Part shown: piece by piece, positions 7,998 to 15,919 of the stretch | How the letters are laid out: each line of letters begins with the position of its first letter | Position numbering within the stretch: position 1 is the first letter of the stretch | Source: an uncultured Muribaculaceae bacterium | Lineage (GTDB): Bacteria > Bacteroidota > Bacteroidia > Bacteroidales > Muribaculaceae | Direction of reading: 5' to 3' | NCBI GenBank assembly: GCA_910586455.1 | Contig: CAJUHX010000001.1 | Location: 113,125 to 177,124 of the forward strand | DNA: 64,000 nucleotides | Program-made: the position numbers and the translations under genes | The notes under the pieces: generated by a model | Seen by the model: only the letters and a program-made list of their open reading frames with translations | Told to the model about the DNA's origin: nothing | The model's database searches: none

Positions 7998-9593
7998 TTA
8001 TTTTTTAGCGTGGCGGCGCGCGGTCTGGATACATTCGCGGCGCGATACAATCACAGAGAGTCCGTGATAGTCGATTTCCTCTTTGAACATGTCCATCATG
8101 GCCTGGTGATTCTTGGGCAGGGAGTCGATGGTGCGCACATGGGCCGGGTCGGCGCCGAGGCCAAGGCATATATCCTCGAGCTTGCCGGTGCCCTGCGAGT
8201 CCTGTCCGCCGGTCATGCCGGTAGTGAGGTTATCGCTGATAATCACTGTGATGGGTGAATTTTCGTTGATGGCATCGAGCAGACCGGTCATGCCCGAGTG
8301 GGTAAAGGTTGAGTCGCCGATTACAGCCACGGCGGGATGCTGTCCGGCATCGGCGGCGCCCTTGGCCATGGTTATGGACGCGCCCATGTCGACTACGGTG
8401 TCGATGGCGTTGAACGGAGCCAGCCAGCCCAGGGTATAGCAGCCTATATCGCCGAATACCTTGGCATTGGAGTATGTGGCCAGAACATCGTTCAGGGCGT
8501 GGTATACATCGCGGTGGCCGCAGCCCTGGCACAGTGCCGGCGGACGGCGCACTACCTGCTTTGAGGCAGCGGGAACCTCGAGCGCGGGCAGGCCGAGTGC
8601 CTGGCGCACGCAGTCGGGGTTGAGTTCGCCGGTGCGGGGCAGACGTCCGTCGAATCGGCCGCTTATGTTGCAGTCGTCGCAGAGAATACCACGGATTTTT
8701 TGCTCGATGAAGGGCTGACCCTCCTCGATTACCAGCACATGGTCGCACTCTTCATATAGGCGGCGCAGCATTTTGCGCGGCAGCGGATATTGCGAAATCT
8801 TCACTACCGGGAAGGGGCACCCCTGGGGGTAGTTCTCCATCAGATAGTTGTATGCGATACCGGAGGCTATGATGCCCAGCGAGTGGTCGGGGCCGTCGGT
8901 GTAGCTGTTGAAGGGCGAGTTTTCGGATTCTTCCTCAAGTTTCTTCCACTGCTCCAGCACCACCGGATAGCGGCGTTTGGAGTTGCCGGGCATGAGTACC
9001 CACTGAGCTGTATCGGCAGGATAGGACAGCTGACGCTCGGCAGTGGCTTCTTCGGCACATTCAACCACGGCGCGCGAGTGGCTCAGACGGGTCACCAGGC
9101 GCATCATCAGCGGAGTGCACAGACGCTCCGAGAGTTCAAAGCCATAAGCGGCCATGTCGTAGGCTTCCTGCTGGTTGGATGGCTCCAGGGTAGGCACGAA
9201 AGCGAAGTCGGAGTAAAAACGCGAATCCTGCTCGTTCTGCGACGAGTGCATCGAGGGGTCGTCAGCGGCAACCACAATCAAGCCACCGTTGGCACCGGTA
9301 AAGGCACTGTTGACAAAGGGGTCGGCGCAAACGTTCATACCCACATGTTTCATACACACCATGGCGCGTTTGCCGCAGAACGACATGCCTAAGGCCTCTT
9401 CCATTGCTGTTTTTTCGTTGGACGACCAGTGGGAGTGGATTTTGCGTTCTTTGGCCAGGGTGTTGCCCTGGATAAACTCGGTGATTTCTGTCGAAGGGGT
9501 GCCGGGATAGGCATAGACACCCGACAAACCTGCGTTGATGGCGCCAAGGGCCAAAGCCTCGTCGCCAAGTAATATCTTGCGCATAGCGTTCAT
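7998..9593 (-). CDS. iorA: Indolepyruvate ferredoxin oxidoreductase, alpha subunit (short form)
   Basis: 531 residues. The N-terminal pyrimidine-binding half reads 'GVYAYPGTPSTEITEFIQ' and 'HSHWSSNEKTAMEEALG'; the C-terminal TPP domain has 'LCQGCGHRDVYHALN' (residues ~354-368), 'FGDIGCYTLG', the Mg/TPP loop 'IGDSTFTHSGMTGLLDA' (~425-441) and 'IISDNLTTGMTGGQ'. Classical IorA proteins end in a domain with two [4Fe-4S] clusters; here the protein stops at residue 531 with no CxxCxxC motif. First gene of the operon, with a good promoter at 9636-9667. A second in-frame ATG three codons on is an alternative start. Confidence 0.93.
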   Translation of the reverse strand: MNAMRKILLGDEALALGAINAGLSGVYAYPGTPSTEITEFIQGNTLAKERKIHSHWSSNEKTAMEEALGMSFCGKRAMVCMKHVGMNVCADPFVNSAFTGANGGLIVVAADDPSMHSSQNEQDSRFYSDFAFVPTLEPSNQQEAYDMAAYGFELSERLCTPLMMRLVTRLSHSRAVVECAEEATAERQLSYPADTAQWVLMPGNSKRRYPVVLEQWKKLEEESENSPFNSYTDGPDHSLGIIASGIAYNYLMENYPQGCPFPVVKISQYPLPRKMLRRLYEECDHVLVIEEGQPFIEQKIRGILCDDCNISGRFDGRLPRTGELNPDCVRQALGLPALEVPAASKQVVRRPPALCQGCGHRDVYHALNDVLATYSNAKVFGDIGCYTLGWLAPFNAIDTVVDMGASITMAKGAADAGQHPAVAVIGDSTFTHSGMTGLLDAINENSPITVIISDNLTTGMTGGQDSQGTGKLEDICLGLGADPAHVRTIDSLPKNHQAMMDMFKEEIDYHGLSVIVSRRECIQTARRHAKK

Positions 9594-9635
9594 GGATTAT
9601 AGATGTAAAGATTATTCAGTTAATGCGATATGCCA

Positions 9636-9667
9636 CAAAGGTAATCAACTTTTTTGAATCCACCAAA
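9636..9667 (-). promoter_or_regulatory. Bacteroidota-type promoter of the iorAB operon
   Basis: On the minus strand: TTTG at 9667-9664, 20-base spacer, then TACCTTTG at 9643-9636. This fits the Bacteroidota TTTG-N19/21-TAnnTTTG form and lies about 40 bases before the iorA start codon. Confidence 0.75.
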
Positions 9668-9756
9668 TATTGACGATGCGACGGCGGAAAAAGTACCGTC
9701 GTTTATGCAATCATTGCGTAAATATGGATTATAAACAAAGTTTTAACAGCTAAAAT

Positions 9757-9787
9757 TTTGCGGCCTCAAAGATAAGTGTTAACTTTG
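9757..9787 (+). promoter_or_regulatory. Bacteroidota-type promoter of the secreted nuclease gene
   Basis: TTTG at 9757-9760, 19-base spacer, TAACTTTG at 9780-9787, about 30 bases before the ATG at 9817. It is divergent from the iorAB promoter; the 88 bases between them include an inverted pair CGACGG/CCGTCG (9679-9684 and 9696-9701) that could be an operator. Confidence 0.78.
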
Positions 9788-9816
9788 AAGTTCCAATAAA
9801 CATAACCCAGAAACCC

Positions 9817-10854
9817 ATGAAAAGAATACTGCTTGCGGCTGTGGCCGTGCTTCTGCTCTCTTTCGGTATGAGTGCCCAAAATAAAGGCACCCAGATGGCC
9901 GGCATAGCTTTCTACAACCTTGAGAACCTCTTTGACACCATCCCTAACAATCCGGAAAACCGCGACGAAGAATTCACCCCCGGCGGACAGCGCCAATGGG
10001 ACGGACGCAAGTACTGGAGCAAAATACACAATCTGGCATACGCCATCTCGCAGTTCACCACTCCCACCACCCCATACGGCCCGGCCATTATCGGTGTATC
10101 GGAAATCGAAAACATATCCGTGCTGCAAGACCTGGTGGCACAGCCCGAGATTGCCAAATGGAACCTGCAGATTTGCCACCACGACTCGCCCGACGCCCGT
10201 GGCGTGGACGTAGGCATGCTATATAACCCCCGATACTTCAAGGTAGAGAATGTAACCAACCACCGCCTCACTGCCGTGCCGTTCCGCACCCGCGATCAGA
10301 TGTGTGTCGTAGGCTCGCTGCTGGGCCAGCGCATTGCCGTGATTGTAAACCACTGGCCCTCGCGTCTGGGTGGCCAGACAAAATCGGAACCCAACCGTAT
10401 GGCAGCCGCAGCCCTGTCGAAAGAAATCGCCGACTCGCTGTGGCAGCGCGACCCTTCGATTGGCGTAATCATAATGGGCGACCTTAACGACGACCCCATG
10501 GACCGCAGCTGCGCCGAAGTACTCGGAGCAAAACGCGAACCCAAGAATCTGGGCGAACACGGCTTCTACAACCCGTTCTGGAAAAAACTCGACGACGGTA
10601 TCGGCACCCTGGCTTATAAAAGCAGCTGGAACCTCTTCGACCAGATTATAATATCTGGCAACCTGGTGGACACCCCCGAAAACAAATGGCACTTCTACCG
10701 CGCCGACGTACTGAACAAGGAGTTCCTCAAAGACACCGAAGGCAACCGTCAGGGATATCCCAGACGCACCTACTCGGCCGGAATGTTCCTCAACGGCTAC
10801 TCCGACCACTTCCCCTCCGAAATACTGCTTATGCGAAAGGTTGAACGCAAATAA
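9817..10854 (+). CDS. Secreted endonuclease/exonuclease/phosphatase (EEP) family protein
   Basis: 345 residues with a signal peptide (MKRILLAAVAVLLLSFGMSAQ). The EEP catalytic elements are all present: 'FYNLENLFDT' with the metal-binding Glu, 'VGVSEIEN'-type strand (here 'IIGVSEIENISVL'), 'VNHWPSRLGG' with the catalytic His, 'IIMGDLNDDP' with Asp and Asn, and a final 'GYSDHFPSE' His. EEP enzymes cut phosphodiester bonds (DNase I, sphingomyelinase) or phosphoester bonds. The 'NLENLFD' and 'NHWxSR' forms are common in Bacteroidota extracellular nucleases. It faces, across a terminator, a TonB/DUF5689 unit, which suggests extracellular nucleic-acid breakdown. The substrate is inferred. Confidence 0.9.
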   Translation: MKRILLAAVAVLLLSFGMSAQNKGTQMAGIAFYNLENLFDTIPNNPENRDEEFTPGGQRQWDGRKYWSKIHNLAYAISQFTTPTTPYGPAIIGVSEIENISVLQDLVAQPEIAKWNLQICHHDSPDARGVDVGMLYNPRYFKVENVTNHRLTAVPFRTRDQMCVVGSLLGQRIAVIVNHWPSRLGGQTKSEPNRMAAAALSKEIADSLWQRDPSIGVIIMGDLNDDPMDRSCAEVLGAKREPKNLGEHGFYNPFWKKLDDGIGTLAYKSSWNLFDQIIISGNLVDTPENKWHFYRADVLNKEFLKDTEGNRQGYPRRTYSAGMFLNGYSDHFPSEILLMRKVERK

Positions 10855-10893
10855 CAACCACATACTCAATTCAATCAATAAATTATTATTAAC

Positions 10894-12798
10894 ATGAAGA
10901 AACTTTTACTTTCAATGGCTGTGCTTCTTGGTGCTTTCACCATGTCGGCAGAGCCTGTGGTAGTAGACTTCTCTACAGCTACCGGACTGCCTACAGCTGA
11001 AGCAGAAGCTCCCACATCCGCAACCATCAATGGTGTTGATTTCTCTTTTGTAAACTGCAAACAGGGAAAATACCAAGGTGCTACTTATCTGCAGATTTCA
11101 GGTAAAAATTACGAAGGTAAGGCTTACATGGAATTTACTACCGGTTTTGCCGTAGAAAAAATTACTATGCACACCGGCACCAACGCATCTACAAATGTTA
11201 CCGTTCAGCTCTATGCAAACGATGTAGCCATAGGCGACGCTCTGAAACTGGGTGAAAAAGACGCCGATTTCACCATCGCCGTTCCCGCAGCAAACCAAGC
11301 CGCAGGCACCAAATACAAACTGGCTACAACCAACAAGTACAATGCCCAGATTACCACTCTGACCTTAAACGGCGACGGCTCAGCAGTAGAGCCTCCTGTG
11401 GTTGAAACCAAGAAGGCTGCCAACATCGGAGAGTTCCTTGCAGCTGCCGATGCTGACAACCTCACTGAAATCACCTCGACCGTAACCGCCGTATATCAGA
11501 ATGGCCGCTACCTGTATGTGACCGACGCCACCGGCAACCTGCTGGTTTATGGTGACCTCGACACCAAGTACACCAACGGCAACATTATCCCCGCAGGCAT
11601 CACCGGCAAGTACCAGAACTTCTCCGAGGGCCTGCTGCAGATGTCGAGCCTCGAAAAGGCTACCTTCAAGGCCGGTACCGCAGGCACCGCCGTTCAGCCC
11701 GAGGAAATCACTGTTGAGGAAATCGGCACCGATATGGTCAACAAATACATCGTTGTAAAGAACGTAAGCATCGCCAAGGCAGAGGCCGCCAATACCTACG
11801 ACCTCACCGACGAAACCGGTACCATGGCACTCTATAACACCTTCTACAACTCGCAGTATTACGATGTAGTTGAAGTAATTGAAGGCAGCGAACTCAACGT
11901 TGAAGGCTTTGTAAGTGTACACAGCGGCGTTGCCCAGATTACTCCGGTTCGTGTATATAGCGCCACCGGCATGGAACAGGTTGCAGCTCCGGTATTCACT
12001 CCTGCCGCCGGCACTGTTGAACAAGGTACCGAAGTTACTATTGCCTGCGCTACCGAAGGTGCTAAAATCTATTACACCCTCGACGGCACCACTCCCTCGG
12101 CAGCTTCTACCCTCTACACCGCTGCCATCGTAATCAACGAGGAAACCACCATCAACGCCATCGCCATCAAGGAAGGCATGCTCGACAGCCGCGTGGTTGA
12201 AGCCAAATACATCATTAGCGAACCTGTGGTCATCACCGGCGACGCTCAGTTCAACTTCGGACAGCCCAACACTCTCAACCCCGCACAGAACACTCCTACC
12301 TCTGACACTCCCGCAGGCGACGCAATCGACGGCATTAAGTTCACCAACAACGGTGTAACTGTTGAATTCAGCGCAGGTTCGAGCGCATCGCGCATGTACT
12401 ACGGCTACAACACCGGCGTTGAAGCCCGTCTGTACAAGACCGGCACCATCACCATCACTGCTCCCGAAAACAACCCCATCAAGATGGTTGAATTCACCGG
12501 CGCAGGCATCGGCAACCTCTCGGTCGACGGCACTCCCGTTGAAAACATGACCTGGACTTCCGAAGCCGGTGTAGCACAGTTCGTTGCTACCGCTGTTGAA
12601 GGTCAGGAAACCAAAAACGGTCGTGTAGACTTCAAGACCATCAGTGTTACCCTCGAAAAGTCGGGTGTAATGAACATCGAACTCGACCTCAACGCTCCCG
12701 TTGAATACTACAACCTTCAGGGCGTACGCGTTCTGAACCCCGAAAACGGCCTCTACATCCGTCGTCAGGGCAACAACGTAAGCAAGGTGGTTCTCTGA
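10894..12798 (+). CDS. Secreted multidomain protein: OB-fold region, chitobiase-like repeat, C-terminal sorting-like tail
   Basis: 634 residues with a signal peptide cleaved near MSA-EPVV. Residues ~22-160 form a beta-sandwich; ~172-355 look like one or two OB folds ('TEITSTVTAVYQNGRYLYV', 'YIVVKNVSIAKAEAANTYDL'); ~362-440 match the chitobiase/beta-hexosaminidase C-terminal repeat ('KIYYTLDGTTPSAASTLY'); ~450-590 is a further beta domain; the last 40 residues ('VEYYNLQGVRVLNPENGLYI') resemble the tails of Bacteroidota surface proteins. It follows the EEP nuclease by 39 bases and has its own downstream terminator, so the two are probably one transcript. No catalytic residues are apparent; a binding or scaffold role on the nuclease substrate is my inference. 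Confidence 0.8.
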   Translation: MKKLLLSMAVLLGAFTMSAEPVVVDFSTATGLPTAEAEAPTSATINGVDFSFVNCKQGKYQGATYLQISGKNYEGKAYMEFTTGFAVEKITMHTGTNASTNVTVQLYANDVAIGDALKLGEKDADFTIAVPAANQAAGTKYKLATTNKYNAQITTLTLNGDGSAVEPPVVETKKAANIGEFLAAADADNLTEITSTVTAVYQNGRYLYVTDATGNLLVYGDLDTKYTNGNIIPAGITGKYQNFSEGLLQMSSLEKATFKAGTAGTAVQPEEITVEEIGTDMVNKYIVVKNVSIAKAEAANTYDLTDETGTMALYNTFYNSQYYDVVEVIEGSELNVEGFVSVHSGVAQITPVRVYSATGMEQVAAPVFTPAAGTVEQGTEVTIACATEGAKIYYTLDGTTPSAASTLYTAAIVINEETTINAIAIKEGMLDSRVVEAKYIISEPVVITGDAQFNFGQPNTLNPAQNTPTSDTPAGDAIDGIKFTNNGVTVEFSAGSSASRMYYGYNTGVEARLYKTGTITITAPENNPIKMVEFTGAGIGNLSVDGTPVENMTWTSEAGVAQFVATAVEGQETKNGRVDFKTISVTLEKSGVMNIELDLNAPVEYYNLQGVRVLNPENGLYIRRQGNNVSKVVL

Positions 12799-12817
12799 TT
12801 CACCTGTCTGAAATCAT

Positions 12818-12855
12818 AAAAAACCGCGCACGGCATGAGCCGTGCGCGGTTTTTT
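12818..12855 (+). terminator. Rho-independent terminator
   Basis: Perfect 14-bp stem, AAACCGCGCACGGC (12821-12834) with loop ATGA and its complement (12839-12852), flanked by an A-run and a T-run. Ends the rightward nuclease/OB-protein transcript. Confidence 0.9.
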
Positions 12856-13070
12856 GTATTCCACCGTCGTCCCCGCCGTCGTTCGCACGCATACGGATTC
12901 TTCTATTTGTAGCCCCCTGTCGTCCCCGACAGGGGGGGCGTGACGTTTGGTTGTGTAGGCTTGCGCTGTGGTGACGGAGATTACTACTCTATGGCAGTCC
13001 GCCGTCGAGGACGACGGCGGGGTACAAAAAGGGTACGCTTGCGAGTGACGGCGTTCCCGCCGTCACAACT
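12856..13070. repeat. Cluster of three perfect GC-rich palindromes in a gene-free gap
   Basis: Between the two terminators lie 10-bp stems CCCCCTGTCG / CGACAGGGGG (12913-12936, loop TCCC), 9-bp stems CCGCCGTCG / CGACGGCGG (12999-13020, loop AGGA) and 9-bp stems GTGACGGCG / CGCCGTCAC (13045-13066, loop TTCC). All have 4-base loops and related GACGGC/GTCGTC cores; none has a U-run. A further CGTCGTCCCCGCCGTCG stretch at 12865-12881 shares the motif. No credible open frame. Their common design suggests a small dispersed repeat family rather than terminators. Confidence 0.6.
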
Positions 13071-13110
13071 AAAAAACAGCGCCTCTGCACGGATGCAAAG
13101 GCGCTGTTTC
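13071..13110 (-). terminator. Rho-independent terminator of the DUF5689/TonB operon
   Basis: Stem AAACAGCGCC..TGCA / TGCA..GGCGCTGTTT around loop CGGA, with two internal mismatches. Read on the minus strand it ends in GCTGTTTTTT, about 20 bases after the stop codon at 13129. Confidence 0.82.
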
Positions 13111-13128
13111 TAATATGCGAATAAGATG

Positions 13129-15912
13129 TTAGTTCCAGTTGAGATTCCAGATGGCCACACGTTCGGAGTTGGTGGTCTTCTGGCCAAGGGCATCGTTCAC
13201 AATCTCAATTACGAAGTCACCCTTGATGTTCACGTCCATGCTGAAATCGTAGGCCTTATATTGCTCGATGGTATTGAGAGTGACGGTTTGGGTCTTGACA
13301 ACAGCACCGTTCTGCTTGATGTTGACAGTAAACTGGCACTGGGTGTCCTTATATGCAAAACCGTATTTGAATGTGAGAGTGGCGATACCGCCTGTCAGAG
13401 TCGATGAGGTGAGGGTACCTGCCGAACCGGCTTTACCGTTAAGGCATGGAGCCAGAGTGCTTACACCGCCTATGAATGCGAAGCGCGGATTGGAATCAGC
13501 CTTGCCGGCCTCCTGACCGCCCAGAATATTACAGTTCTCCGCAGTCCAGCCGGTGGTGCTTGTATAGGTGCCGTAAGTACTCTTGGGAGCACCGCCGTTG
13601 AAGGTGCTGAAGCCGGCCTTGTCGTCGCCGGTAACCGGAGGATCGGGCGGAGTGACAGTTCCGCCGCCGGCGCCGAGTTTCACGTTGTCAACACACCAGG
13701 TGGCATAATTGGCGTCCTGAGTGGCCACATAGCGGAAGCCGATATAAACCACTCCGGTCTGGGCGCTCAGGCTAATGGAGCCGGAGTTCAACCAGCTTGA
13801 ATATCCGCTTGCCGGAGCTGCGGGCAGTGTGGGCTGGAGCTGAGTCTTGGTGGCTGTATTCGGGTCGGCGCTGCTGAGTACATAAACCTCAAGCTTAGTG
13901 GTTGTAGAACCGTAACCGTTCACCTGACTGTCGAAGCTAAGGTTCTTGTTGCTTACCTTGCTCATGTCGACAGGCGGAGTGATAAGCCACTGATCGAAGG
14001 GAGCTGTGCCGTTGTAGCCGGTCATGTTCACGTACCAGTTGGAGTCAAACTCGCGTGCATACCATGTCTTGTTACCGCTTACAGTAACCTGAGTCCAGGT
14101 CGAAGGAATAGCACCGCCCTCGAAGTTCTCGTCGAGCGAGCTTACAGGGTCTGCCGGAGGAGTCACGGGGGTGTCGCCACCACCGTCGCCCAGCTTGTAT
14201 TCAGTGAGGTTCTTCAGACCCGGGCCGCCGCAGTACTTCATCACATCACCCTTGAGGCTTACCTGCTTGCCGAGGTTGCCGGGCACCTTCTGCAGCGACA
14301 GAGCGTCGCGCATGGTAGTGGGCAGCTGTATGCCTATACACTTGGTGTAGTCGGTTTCATTGGGGTCGGCAGCGATTACGAAGTTGGTGTTGGCAGCATC
14401 GTCGAGGCCGAAAATTGTGCCCGACAGAGTGGTGCTTGAACCGCCGGTAGGCATGGAACCTACAATGTAGCCGCTTACCCACACACCGGTTGCCACGGCT
14501 TCGGTTGTACTGATGGGATTCATGGCCACAATCTGGCCTACATTGTAGGGCTTTTCGGCCGAGCCGTCGCCGGACTCAACGCCTGTATTTACGCCCTCGA
14601 TAGTAAATTCGTCGACAGCTCCGCGGTTGTCAGTCACGCCGTAGGTGCCCATATATTCGGCGAATGTACCCTTTACACTGATGGCTTTGCCATAGTTGCC
14701 GGGGTTTTCGCGCAGGTTACCAAGCTCGCGCAGCTTGGAGCCGGAAGGCAGTGATATTACCAGACACTGAGCCAGGTCCTTGGTTTCCGGAGTTTCGCCA
14801 ATTACCAGTGTATTTGCCAGAGTCACATCAGAAGTCCATTCGATGTCGTTATTACTGCTTATGGTTTCGACTTCGGGGCCTACAGCACCCACAATGTAAC
14901 CGCTTACCCAGCCGTCGGCGGGAGTGCCGTCAGCCTCGAGTTTCACTGCCTCGGCCACGGTATAGGGGTTGTCCTTTGTACCCGGGCTTACGGTAGGATT
15001 GCCGAAGTTCATACATCCGTCGGCGTCGATCAGCACCAGCTGCCATCCGGTAGTGCCGTAATAGCTGCAGATAGCCACCACGTCGCCGCGGCCTTCGGGC
15101 AGGGTCCGGTTCCAGAAGTTGGAGTAACCCGATGTACGTACAGGCAATGTGGCGCCGTTCACATCGAGTATATTCTGGTTGACACCGCTGGAGTGGTAGG
15201 TTGAGAATGTCTGAGTGCCTCCGTTCTGAAATTCCACGTTGTTGAAGCGGACAATCTGGCTCTGCCACTGGCGCAGCCCCTTGGGATTGGAGCTGAGCTG
15301 GTCGAAAGAGTTCACAGTGATGGTGTCGATGGTTTCTACATTTGGCCAGCCGTTGAGCTGTACGTGAGCCTCAAAGAATTCGGGGCCCATGAAGCTGGTT
15401 TCCCAGGCGTTGCCGTTCTCGTACCACTCGGGCATGCCAAGCTGCTGCAGGCCGTTGTACTTGCCTATGTACATGTCGGTGACGTCGAGTACAACTTCCT
15501 GTCCGCGGCGGTATTTCAGGTACAGGTTATATGAGTTCACACTCATGGCCAGCGAACCGGTTTCGTCCTGGATTACAAGCGATTTGAACACGTTGCCTGC
15601 TTCGTCGCTGGTGGTTACATGTCCGTGGATAATAATACGGTCGCCGTAGTTCTTGGGCAGCGGAGTGCAAGCGGCGTCCTGCTCTTTGAGCACCTGTTCG
15701 AGGGATTCGCTCCAGAGGCCTATTTTTGTGGCGTAGTTCACGGCGTCGTCCCAGTACATGGTTTTAAGCTCGTAGATAGTGGTGTTGGGCTTAATCGTGG
15801 CCACCGGCTCGTCGATGTGCATTTCGTCGAAGTCGTCCTGGCACGATGTCAGCGCTACCGAGCCGCCAAACAGAGCGGCCAGCACCAGTATATATGATTT
15901 CAAGTTTTTCAT
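13129..15912 (-). CDS. Large DUF5689/OB-fold/choice-of-anchor J lipoprotein
   Basis: 927 residues with lipobox ALTSC (Cys24). DUF5689-like N-terminal region ~37-300 ('RIIIHGHVTTSDEAGNVFKS', 'SLAMSVNSYNLYLKYRRGQE'); then two DUF6359-like OB-fold repeats, ~315-440 ('DGWVSGYIVGAVGPE') and ~455-575 ('GVWVSGYIVGSMPTGG', 'KYCGGPGLKNLTEY'); a choice-of-anchor J beta-sandwich ~590-746 ('DENFEGGAIPSTWTQV', 'WLITPPVDM'); and a final beta domain ~765-927. Third gene after a TonB receptor, 7 bases from its paralogue. Probably surface exposed and ligand binding, taking the place of a SusD. Domain names come from family memory; exact borders are approximate. Confidence 0.85.
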   Translation of the reverse strand: MKNLKSYILVLAALFGGSVALTSCQDDFDEMHIDEPVATIKPNTTIYELKTMYWDDAVNYATKIGLWSESLEQVLKEQDAACTPLPKNYGDRIIIHGHVTTSDEAGNVFKSLVIQDETGSLAMSVNSYNLYLKYRRGQEVVLDVTDMYIGKYNGLQQLGMPEWYENGNAWETSFMGPEFFEAHVQLNGWPNVETIDTITVNSFDQLSSNPKGLRQWQSQIVRFNNVEFQNGGTQTFSTYHSSGVNQNILDVNGATLPVRTSGYSNFWNRTLPEGRGDVVAICSYYGTTGWQLVLIDADGCMNFGNPTVSPGTKDNPYTVAEAVKLEADGTPADGWVSGYIVGAVGPEVETISSNNDIEWTSDVTLANTLVIGETPETKDLAQCLVISLPSGSKLRELGNLRENPGNYGKAISVKGTFAEYMGTYGVTDNRGAVDEFTIEGVNTGVESGDGSAEKPYNVGQIVAMNPISTTEAVATGVWVSGYIVGSMPTGGSSTTLSGTIFGLDDAANTNFVIAADPNETDYTKCIGIQLPTTMRDALSLQKVPGNLGKQVSLKGDVMKYCGGPGLKNLTEYKLGDGGGDTPVTPPADPVSSLDENFEGGAIPSTWTQVTVSGNKTWYAREFDSNWYVNMTGYNGTAPFDQWLITPPVDMSKVSNKNLSFDSQVNGYGSTTTKLEVYVLSSADPNTATKTQLQPTLPAAPASGYSSWLNSGSISLSAQTGVVYIGFRYVATQDANYATWCVDNVKLGAGGGTVTPPDPPVTGDDKAGFSTFNGGAPKSTYGTYTSTTGWTAENCNILGGQEAGKADSNPRFAFIGGVSTLAPCLNGKAGSAGTLTSSTLTGGIATLTFKYGFAYKDTQCQFTVNIKQNGAVVKTQTVTLNTIEQYKAYDFSMDVNIKGDFVIEIVNDALGQKTTNSERVAIWNLNWN

Positions 15913-15919
15913 TGTTCAA

